Assembly (NCBI GenBank): GCA_946623485.1
Contig: CAMORF010000020.1
Span: 1-14,361 of the forward strand
DNA length: 14,361 nucleotides
DNA from: an uncultured Clostridia bacterium
Lineage (GTDB): Bacteria; Bacillota; Clostridia; Lachnospirales; Lachnospiraceae
Direction: 5' to 3'
This document shows positions 5,790-13,000 of this stretch, piece after piece. The stretch's first letter is position 1, and each line of letters starts with the position of its first letter. Under the pieces are notes generated by a model, which did no database searches, had not been told where the DNA came from, and saw only the letters and a program-made list of their open reading frames with translations. The translations under genes and the position numbers were made by a program.

Positions 5790-8700
5790 ATGGGAGAAAA
5801 CAGGAAACTGGCAAGACATCTGTCGCCGGTCAGTGTGTGGGCGTTTGCGCTCGGGACCGCCGTCGGATGGGGTTCTTTGGTGGTCACAAGCAATACGTAT
5901 CTGGTTCAGGCAGGACCGTTGGGAACGACGCTGGGGCTGATCGTCGGAGCTGCTATCATGCTTCTGATTGGCTGGAACTATTCCTACATGATGCGATGCT
6001 ATCCGGAAGCCGGCGGCGCGTATGCATTTACCAGGGAAACCTTCGGCTACGACCAGGGATTTCTGACTGCCTGGTTTCTGATGGTGACTTATCTGGCGGT
6101 GCTGTGGGCGAATGCCACCTCGCTGCCTCTGTTCTCCAGGATCTTCCTGGGCGGGATCTTCCGGTTCGGGCGGATGTACGAGATCTTCGGTTATGATGTT
6201 TACATCGGGGAAGCGATCCTGTCCGCAGCGGCGCTTCTTGTGATCGGATTCCTCTGTATCCGTTTCAGCCATGTCTCCGTGCTTCTGATGACGATGCTGG
6301 GAGGCGTGTTTTCCATTGCGATCGCGGTCTGCTTCGTCTGCGCGATTGCGGGAGGCGGCAGCGCGCAGATGACGCCTGCATTTGTGCCGGAGGCAGCTGC
6401 TATTTCCCAGGTCGTGAAGATCGCGGTGATCTCCCCGTGGGCATTTATCGGGTTCGAAAGCATCTCCCACCTGACAGAGGAATTTGATTTTGAGCGCGCC
6501 AGGATCCGCCGTGTCGTGCTGATCTCCGTGGTCTCTACCACCGTCTTGTATATTCTGGTTACCCTGCTGTCCGTAACGGCATATCCGGAGCAGTATGGCA
6601 GCTGGCTGGAATATATCAGGGATCTGGACCAGCTGGAGGGGATCGAGGCGCTTCCACCGTTTTACGCGGCTTATCGTTACATGGGCGATGCCGGCATCTG
6701 GCTTTTGATGATGGCGCTGCTTGCGCTCGTGATCTCCAGCCTGATCGGAAACATGACGGCGCTCAGCAGACTGATCTATTCCATGGGAAAGGACCGGATC
6801 GTTCCGGACCGTTTCGCGAAACTGAACCGTTATTCGGTTCCGGGCAACGCGATCGGTCTGGTGGTGGCGGTTTCCTGCGTGATCCCGCTCGTGGGCCGGA
6901 CTGCGATCGGCTGGATCGTGGATGTCACGACCATCGGGGCAACGCTGGTTTACGGACTGGTCTCTGCTTCCTGCGCGCGGATGGCAGCGCGGTCAGGGAG
7001 CAAGCGGGAGAAGTGGACCGGTATCATCGGAACTCTTTTGATGATCTGCTTTGGTGTCTATATTCTGGTGCCCAACCTGGTGGCAAAGGGCTCCATGGCA
7101 AGAGAGACGTATTTCCTGTTCATCGTATGGTCAGTTCTGGGATTCATTTTCTTCCGGTACATTCTCAGCAAAGACCGGGAGAAGCGGTTTGGCAGTTCCA
7201 TTATCGTATGGGTTGCGCTGCTTTCCCTGGTACTGTTCATCGCGCTGATCTGGATGAGGCAGTCCATGATCGACGCAAATGATCAGATGCTGCTCAATGT
7301 CAGGGCGCACTATGAGGAGGAGGAAGAAGGCTCGGCCCGCCTGGAGGATGAACGGTATATCGAACAGCAGATGGATGAGATGGAGCAGACCAATAACCAG
7401 AGTATGATGATGACGATGGTTATGTTCGTGTTTGCGCTTGCCATTATGCTGACAAACCATTCCTATATGCAGCGCCGTTCCCGTGAGAGCGAACTTTTGG
7501 CCAATACCGACCCGATGACCGGGGTGAAGAACAAGCATGCATACCTGGTGCGGGAGCGGGAGCTTACGGTGGCGCTGAAGGAACAGCGTGTCCCTGATTT
7601 CGCGATTGTGGTCTGCGATGTCAATGGACTGAAAAAAATCAACGATACCTATGGGCACAAGGCAGGCGATGAATATATCCGCAGCGCCTGCAAGATGGTT
7701 TGCGAGATTTTCTCCCACAGCCCGGTTTACCGGATCGGCGGAGATGAGTTTGCCGTGATCCTGACGGGCAGGGATTATGATATGCGCAAGGAGCTGACGG
7801 CTTTGCTGCATGACCAGTCTGTCGACCATATCAAAAACGGCGGCGCGGTCATTTCCGGAGCGGTATCGGAATTCAGGCCTGAGACAGACACGGATGTCCA
7901 TGAGGTCTTCGAGCGCGCGGATGCCTTGATGTATGAGGAAAAACGGCTCCTGAAGAGCCTTGGCGCGGTGACGAGGGATGATGAAAGCGACGCGCAGGAA
8001 GCGGCACAGGCACAGGATCAGGGACTGTCGATCCTGAATTTGAGAAAGGATATCCTGATCGTAGAGGATCAGGTGATCAACCAGGAGCTGCTGGGAGCCG
8101 CGCTGGAGGAGGAATACGAGATCCTGTACGCTTCGGACGGCGACCAGGCACTGGAGATGATTCAGGAATACCGCGACGAGCTGGCGCTGGTGCTTCTGGA
8201 CCTGCAGATGCCGAAGAAAAATGGCATGGAGGTTCTGCGGATTGTGAAGGCGGATCCGTCGCTGAAGGATCTTCCGATCATCGTGCTGACTGCGGATCAG
8301 GATGCGGAGGTGGAATGCCTCAAGGCCGGGGCTGCGGATTTTATCCCGAAACCGTATCCGATGTGGGAGATCATCCAGGCCCGGGTCAACAAAGTCATCG
8401 AGCTGTCAGAGAACCGGGACCTGGTCCATTCGACAGAGCGCGACAGCGTGACCCGCCTGTTCAATACAGAGTATTTCATGCGTTATGTGAGGCTGCATGA
8501 CCAGCATTACCAGGAGAAGGTCATGGATGCCATCGTGCTTGACGTGAATCATTTCCATATGATCAATGAGCGCTATGGCAAGCAGTACGCGGACGGCGTT
8601 CTGAGGCGGATTGGCGAGCGTGTCAGGCAGGTGGCAAGGAAGATCGATGGCCTTGGCTGCAGGAGAGGCGCGGACACATTCCTGATTTATTGCCCCCACA

Positions 8701-10127
8701 GGGATGACTACAAAGAATTGCTGGAGAAGTTTTCCGTCGGCCTGTCCGGCGAGGATTCCTCGCAGGACCGGGTGCGCCTGCGGATGGGTGTCTATTCAAT
8801 GGTGGATAAGCACATCGACATTGAAAGACGTTTTGACCGCGCGAAGAATGCGGCTGATACGGTCAAGGGCAGCGTGTCCAATCCGATCGGCATCTATAAT
8901 GAGAAGATGCATGAGTCCGCGATCCTGCGGGAGCGGCTGGTGGAGGATTTCCGATCCTCGATCACGGAGGGGTGCTTTGACGTTTATTACCAGCCGAAGT
9001 TTGATATCCGGCCGGATAAACCGGTGCTTTCCAGCGCGGAAGCATTGGTGCGCTGGAACCATCCGGAGATGGGCCTGATCAGCCCGGGAGATTTCATCCC
9101 GCTTCTGGAGGAAAACGGCCTGATCCTGGAGCTGGACAAGTATGTGTGGCGTAAGACGGCGGCGCAGATCCGCGAATGGAAGGAGCATTTTGGCTACGCG
9201 GTGCCGGTTTCCGTCAATGTATCCAGGATTGACATGCTGATGCCGGATCTGAAGAGTATCTTTATGCAGATCCTGGAGGAGAACGGGCTGACCACCGAGG
9301 ATATTATCCTGGAGATTACGGAGTCCGCTTATACCGGAGACTCCGAGCAGGTCATTTCCACCGCAAGGGAACTGCGGGGGATGGGCATGGGCTTTAGGAT
9401 CGAGATGGACGATTTCGGAACCGGCTATTCCTCCCTGGGTATGCTGTCGAACCTTCCCATCGACGCGCTGAAGCTTGACATGACCTTTGTGAGGAGCGCG
9501 TTCGGCGAGAACAAGGATGTCCGGATGATCGAGCTCATCATTGACATCGCCTCATACCTCCATGTTCCGGTGGTGGCAGAGGGCGTTGAGACGGAGGAAC
9601 AGTATCGCGTGCTGAAGGCAATGGGATGCGACCTGGTACAGGGGTATTATTTCTCCAGGCCGGTTCCCAGCAAGGAGTTCTGCAGGTTCCTGGAAGAGAG
9701 AGGAGCCGAAGAGCCGGTTCCGGTCCAGAGGAGCGCGCGGACTTATATGAGTATCTCAGGTGCGCTTGCCGGGGAATATGAGCATATCTATTATGTGGAT
9801 ACGGTGACGGATTATTACCTGGAATTCGGACAGGGGCAGGGCGGAGAGCTGCAGATCCTCCCCGGCGGCAAGGATTTCTTCCGGGATGCCCTTGGCAGTC
9901 TGGTGGAGAGCGCGGCGGAACATGACCGCGGCAAGCTGCTGGAGACCTTGAATAAGGAAAACCTGATGAGCTGGCCGGGCAGGGAGGAAACCATCGTCGT
10001 GCCTTATCTGAGAAAGGATGGGACAAAACAGAGGCTTTACTGCCTGCAGACGATCCGGACCCGGGGCAGTGATGACCATCATGTCGTGATCGGCGTGCGG
10101 CCGGATCATGGAAGCGCAGACGAATGA
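5790..10127 (+). CDS. APC-type amino acid permease fused to GGDEF-REC-degenerate GGDEF-EAL-PAS-like (c-di-GMP enzyme)
   Basis: 1445 residues from ATG 5790 (AGAGGG five bases upstream). Residues 1-490 look like an APC-superfamily permease with about 13 membrane helices: GTAVGWGS (22-29), PEAGGAYAFTRETFG (72-86), SPWAFIGFESISHLTEEF (215-232). An acidic loop (489-536) and one more helix (537-555) follow. GGDEF domain 1 (565-728) has an intact GGDEF at 650-654 with D610; no RxxD inhibitory site precedes it. A receiver (752-872) has D760, phosphoacceptor D804, T834 and K854. GGDEF domain 2 is degenerate, GADTF at 960-964. The EAL domain (1046-1300) keeps E1084, N1143, E1175, D1207-D1208, K1228, E1264 and Q1284. 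Residues 1315-1440 look PAS-like. It probably both makes and degrades c-di-GMP, controlled by a transporter-like membrane part; whether it still transports is unknown. The hybrid kinase gene follows after 29 bases. Confidence 0.9.
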   Translation: MGENRKLARHLSPVSVWAFALGTAVGWGSLVVTSNTYLVQAGPLGTTLGLIVGAAIMLLIGWNYSYMMRCYPEAGGAYAFTRETFGYDQGFLTAWFLMVTYLAVLWANATSLPLFSRIFLGGIFRFGRMYEIFGYDVYIGEAILSAAALLVIGFLCIRFSHVSVLLMTMLGGVFSIAIAVCFVCAIAGGGSAQMTPAFVPEAAAISQVVKIAVISPWAFIGFESISHLTEEFDFERARIRRVVLISVVSTTVLYILVTLLSVTAYPEQYGSWLEYIRDLDQLEGIEALPPFYAAYRYMGDAGIWLLMMALLALVISSLIGNMTALSRLIYSMGKDRIVPDRFAKLNRYSVPGNAIGLVVAVSCVIPLVGRTAIGWIVDVTTIGATLVYGLVSASCARMAARSGSKREKWTGIIGTLLMICFGVYILVPNLVAKGSMARETYFLFIVWSVLGFIFFRYILSKDREKRFGSSIIVWVALLSLVLFIALIWMRQSMIDANDQMLLNVRAHYEEEEEGSARLEDERYIEQQMDEMEQTNNQSMMMTMVMFVFALAIMLTNHSYMQRRSRESELLANTDPMTGVKNKHAYLVRERELTVALKEQRVPDFAIVVCDVNGLKKINDTYGHKAGDEYIRSACKMVCEIFSHSPVYRIGGDEFAVILTGRDYDMRKELTALLHDQSVDHIKNGGAVISGAVSEFRPETDTDVHEVFERADALMYEEKRLLKSLGAVTRDDESDAQEAAQAQDQGLSILNLRKDILIVEDQVINQELLGAALEEEYEILYASDGDQALEMIQEYRDELALVLLDLQMPKKNGMEVLRIVKADPSLKDLPIIVLTADQDAEVECLKAGAADFIPKPYPMWEIIQARVNKVIELSENRDLVHSTERDSVTRLFNTEYFMRYVRLHDQHYQEKVMDAIVLDVNHFHMINERYGKQYADGVLRRIGERVRQVARKIDGLGCRRGADTFLIYCPHRDDYKELLEKFSVGLSGEDSSQDRVRLRMGVYSMVDKHIDIERRFDRAKNAADTVKGSVSNPIGIYNEKMHESAILRERLVEDFRSSITEGCFDVYYQPKFDIRPDKPVLSSAEALVRWNHPEMGLISPGDFIPLLEENGLILELDKYVWRKTAAQIREWKEHFGYAVPVSVNVSRIDMLMPDLKSIFMQILEENGLTTEDIILEITESAYTGDSEQVISTARELRGMGMGFRIEMDDFGTGYSSLGMLSNLPIDALKLDMTFVRSAFGENKDVRMIELIIDIASYLHVPVVAEGVETEEQYRVLKAMGCDLVQGYYFSRPVPSKEFCRFLEERGAEEPVPVQRSARTYMSISGALAGEYEHIYYVDTVTDYYLEFGQGQGGELQILPGGKDFFRDALGSLVESAAEHDRGKLLETLNKENLMSWPGREETIVVPYLRKDGTKQRLYCLQTIRTRGSDDHHVVIGVRPDHGSADE

Positions 10128-10156
10128 GCCAAAGAGACTGACGTGGGGTGGGCAAC

Positions 10157-12751
10157 ATGAAAAAAGAGTTAAAGCTGATCATTGCCGGCTTATGTACGAT
10201 TCTTGTATCGATCGGAGTTGTATTCTTTTTTCTGTACCGCTTTATGGAGGCGCAGACAGAGAAGGATATCAGGGAGATCGGCAGGGTTTTTCTGGAAGAG
10301 AAGGCGCGTCAGGAGGCAAACCGCTTTGAAGCGATCAAGTCGATCCGGTTTTCCCAGATGGATTCCATGAAGGAAAGCCTGGATGAAGCCGGCGATGAGT
10401 TGGACGCGAATCTGATCCGCCAGGCGCTTGCTTATGCTGCCGAGTTCCAGGATTTATCGAACTGTTCCCTGATCAGCGCCTCCGGCGAACAGGAAACGAT
10501 CTACGGGGATCCCATTGTCAGGCTCGGGGATGAAAGCTTTCTGACAGACAGCCTTGCGAAGAAGAAGGAAAAGATCATCACGGGCGGATGGAGTGACAAA
10601 GAGCAGCTGATTATCTATGCCTGCTCCCTTTCCGTTCCGATGCTGAACGGGGAGAAAAGCATCGGGCTTCTATGGTGCAAGCCCATGTCCTTTTTTGCCC
10701 AGAGCATGAATCTGGATGATCCGGATTCCCTGGTGCGGTTCCATCTGATCCGGCGGGATTCCAGCTTTGTGGTGGAGGGAGAACACACGGCGGAAGAAAC
10801 CTACGATGATGTTGTGCTGGCGCATGTGACGCCGGAAGGCATGACGGCAGAGGAATTCGTCGAGAAGCTGCATCAGACAATTGCGGAAAACGGGACATTT
10901 ACGGTGCATACGCGTTACGTGGATGAAGCGGAAGGGATCAATATCCGCAGGAGCGTCTATGCGATGCCGCTGCCGGATTCCAACTGGTACCTGCTGTCGA
11001 TCCTTCCCTATGGCGTGCTGGATGTTTCCATTGCTGACATGGGGCAGGCGAGAATGAGAGGTATGCTGACGGCACTGGCGATTCTGATGGTCATGCTCCT
11101 GGTGGTTTTCTTCCTGTATATGCGGATGACCAGGCGCCAGGTCAGCAGGATCGAGGCGGCCAAGGCAGAAGCGGAGGAGGCGAAGGAAGCGGCGGAAGCG
11201 GCAAACAGGGCAAAAAGCGATTTTCTGTCGAATATGAGCCATGATATCCGCACGCCCATGAATGCCATCGTCGGCATGACGCAGATTGCGTCGGAGCATA
11301 TTGAAGACCAGGAACGGGTCAAGGATTGCCTGAAAAAAATAACCCTGTCATCCCATCAGCTTCTGGGACTGATCAATGACATTCTGGATATGTCCAAGAT
11401 CGAGAGCGGGAAGATGACGCTGAAGATGGAAGCGGTTTCCCTGAAGCAGACCATGGAAACCATGTGCGAGATCGTGCGTCCCCAGATCCGGAGCAACCGT
11501 CAGTCTTTCGATATTATGATCCATCAGATTCTGGCGGAGGAGGTATACTGCGACAGCGTCCGGCTGAATCAGGTCTTGCTGAATTTCCTCTCCAACGCGA
11601 TGAAGTTTACGCCGCAGGGAGGGTCGATCCAGATCGGGCTGTGGCAGGAACCATCCCCCAAGGGAGATAAGTTCGTCAGAACGTATCTGTCTGTCAAAGA
11701 TACCGGAATCGGGATGTCGGAGGAATTCCGCGAAAAGCTGTTTGTGGCCTTTGAGCGGGAGGACAGCCGCAGGGTACAGAAAACCCAGGGCACCGGGCTG
11801 GGGATGTCCATCACCAAATACATCGTGGATGCCATGGGCGGCGAGATTGCGGTGGAATCCGCGCCGGGGGCGGGCAGTACGTTCCAGGTAACGGTGGATC
11901 TTGAAAAGGTTCCTTCGGATGCCGCAAAGATGCAGCTTCCTGACTGGCGGATCCTGGTGGTGGATGACAATGAAGAGGTGTGCGCGGCTGCGGAATTGTC
12001 CCTGCAGGAACTCGGGACAAGGCCTGTGACATGCAGAAGCGGGGAAGCGGCCGTGAAACTGGTATCCGAGGCCAGGCAGCAAGGAGAAGACTTCTTTGCC
12101 GTGTTGATTGACTATAAGCTTGACGGGATGAATGGCGTCCAGACTGCGGTGAAGATCCGGGAGATTGCGGGCGGTGAGATTCCCATCCGGATCATCTCTG
12201 CCTATGACTGGTCGGAGATCGAAGCCGAGGCGTCCAGGGCGGGAATCACCGGCTTTATCGCAAAGCCGCTCTTCAAATCGACCTTGTACTACGAGCTGAG
12301 CAAGTATGTCGGGGAGCGGAAGGATGACGTCCCCCAGGAGAGCGCAAAGAAGAAAAATGATATCTCCGGGATGAGGATCCTTCTTGCGGAGGACAATGAC
12401 CTGAACGCCGAGATCGCGACCATGATCCTGGAGGAATGCGGGTGTGAAGTGGAACATGCCCAGGATGGCCAGGCGGCGGTGTCGATGTTCACGGAATCAT
12501 CTCCCGGCTATTATGACGTGGTTTTGATGGACCTGCGGATGCCGAATCTGAATGGGATCGAGGCAACACAGAAGATCCGCGCCATGGACAGAGATGACGC
12601 CGCAAGGATCCCGATCATCGCGATGACTGCGGATGCTTTTGCGGAGGATGCCCAGAGATGCCGGGACGCAGGGATGAATGCGCATCTCGCAAAACCGATT
12701 GATGTAGACCAGCTCACCTGGACGTTGGTGCATCTTGTGAGGAATCAGTGA
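10157..12751 (+). CDS. Hybrid sensor histidine kinase with two receiver domains
   Basis: 864 residues from ATG 10157, with GGGGTG six bases upstream; a GTG nine bases earlier is less likely. Membrane helices at about 8-27 and 304-322 enclose a 275-residue extracytoplasmic sensor, probably Cache-like. An Ala/Glu-rich coiled coil (326-352) takes the place of a HAMP domain. The kinase core has phosphoacceptor H362 in SHDIRTPMNAI, N-box NQVLLNFLSNAMKF (471-484), DTGIGM (515-520) and GTGLGM (545-550). Receiver 1 (about 597-718) has D652 and K703; receiver 2 (about 739-860) has E745-D746, D792, T824 and K846. No HPt domain follows, so phosphate must pass to a separate HPt protein, or the receivers act internally. 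Co-transcribed with the permease-GGDEF-EAL fusion, whose lone receiver domain makes it a plausible functional partner. No DNA-binding output domain is present. The signal is unknown. Confidence 0.92.
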   Translation: MKKELKLIIAGLCTILVSIGVVFFFLYRFMEAQTEKDIREIGRVFLEEKARQEANRFEAIKSIRFSQMDSMKESLDEAGDELDANLIRQALAYAAEFQDLSNCSLISASGEQETIYGDPIVRLGDESFLTDSLAKKKEKIITGGWSDKEQLIIYACSLSVPMLNGEKSIGLLWCKPMSFFAQSMNLDDPDSLVRFHLIRRDSSFVVEGEHTAEETYDDVVLAHVTPEGMTAEEFVEKLHQTIAENGTFTVHTRYVDEAEGINIRRSVYAMPLPDSNWYLLSILPYGVLDVSIADMGQARMRGMLTALAILMVMLLVVFFLYMRMTRRQVSRIEAAKAEAEEAKEAAEAANRAKSDFLSNMSHDIRTPMNAIVGMTQIASEHIEDQERVKDCLKKITLSSHQLLGLINDILDMSKIESGKMTLKMEAVSLKQTMETMCEIVRPQIRSNRQSFDIMIHQILAEEVYCDSVRLNQVLLNFLSNAMKFTPQGGSIQIGLWQEPSPKGDKFVRTYLSVKDTGIGMSEEFREKLFVAFEREDSRRVQKTQGTGLGMSITKYIVDAMGGEIAVESAPGAGSTFQVTVDLEKVPSDAAKMQLPDWRILVVDDNEEVCAAAELSLQELGTRPVTCRSGEAAVKLVSEARQQGEDFFAVLIDYKLDGMNGVQTAVKIREIAGGEIPIRIISAYDWSEIEAEASRAGITGFIAKPLFKSTLYYELSKYVGERKDDVPQESAKKKNDISGMRILLAEDNDLNAEIATMILEECGCEVEHAQDGQAAVSMFTESSPGYYDVVLMDLRMPNLNGIEATQKIRAMDRDDAARIPIIAMTADAFAEDAQRCRDAGMNAHLAKPIDVDQLTWTLVHLVRNQ

Positions 12752-12804
12752 TCTTCCTGCCTTTGCAGGCCTGGCGGCGGGACATGACATTTGGAAAACG
12801 GGTC

Positions 12805-12833
12805 TTTTCAAGGATTCCGGGAAGTGTTATGGT
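12805..12833 (+). promoter_or_regulatory. Candidate distal promoter for the HAD gene
   Basis: TTTTCA (12805-12810), 17-base spacer, and TATGGT (12828-12833) preceded by TGT, a TG-extended -10. Transcription from about 12840 would place the large inverted repeat at 12873-12934 in a leader of about 160 bases. Match quality is moderate. Confidence 0.3.
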
Positions 12834-12872
12834 AGAAGAGGTATGCTTACCGGCATGGGGCGTTCTGCCTTG

Positions 12873-12944
12873 TTACTATTCACAGCATACTCCATGACTT
12901 GCCATGGAACATTCCATGACATGCAGAATAGTAATTTTGTTTTT
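12873..12944 (+). terminator. Inverted repeat with T-run: probable intrinsic terminator or leader attenuator
   Basis: TTACTATTC (12873-12881) pairs perfectly with GAATAGTAA (12926-12934). After a small internal bulge GCAT (12885-12888) pairs with ATGC (12921-12924), and inside CATGG (12903-12907) pairs with CCATG (12914-12918). The stem is followed at once by TTTTGTTTTT (12935-12944). This fits an intrinsic terminator for the upstream kinase unit, about 120 bases after its stop. If the promoter at 12805-12833 is real it would instead be an attenuator for the HAD gene. The stem base is AT-rich, so strength is uncertain. Confidence 0.5.
12891..12924. promoter_or_regulatory. Operator-like repeats upstream of the HAD gene
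   Basis: TCCATGACTTGC (12891-12902) recurs as TCCATGACATGC (12913-12924), 22 bases apart start to start, about two helical turns. Between and overlapping them, CATGGAA (12903-12909) and TTCCATG (12912-12918) form a perfect inverted repeat with a 2-base centre. This could be a regulator binding site or part of the terminator-like hairpin around it. Confidence 0.4.
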
Positions 12945-12965
12945 GCGGATGCCGGTTCGTATATT
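12937..12965 (+). promoter_or_regulatory. Candidate proximal promoter for the HAD gene
   Basis: TTGTTT (12937-12942), 17-base spacer, TATATT (12960-12965, five of six matches to TATAAT). Transcription would start near 12972, about 28 bases before the ATG, and the mRNA would carry the AGGGAGAGG ribosome site. The -35 overlaps the T-run of the preceding hairpin, so both cannot be strictly independent. Confidence 0.4.
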
Positions 12966-13000
12966 AACATTGGCTCACATAATCAAGAAGGGAGAGGTAC

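Noticed and set aside
5449..5814. N-terminal extension of the solute-binding protein up to 5814
   Set aside because: The signal peptide and the strong AGGGAGGA site place the start at 5448; the extension crosses the predicted promoter and leader.
10148..10156. GTG start nine bases upstream for the hybrid kinase
   Set aside because: It sits inside the G-rich ribosome site that serves the ATG at 10157.
11348..12457. 369-residue minus-strand open frame opposite the kinase receivers
   Set aside because: Antisense to intact kinase and receiver motifs; no start signal or recognisable domain.
12756..12769. Hairpin CCTGC-CTTT-GCAGG just after the kinase stop
   Set aside because: Only 5 base pairs and no T-run follows, so it is not convincing as an intrinsic terminator; the 12873-12944 structure is better.
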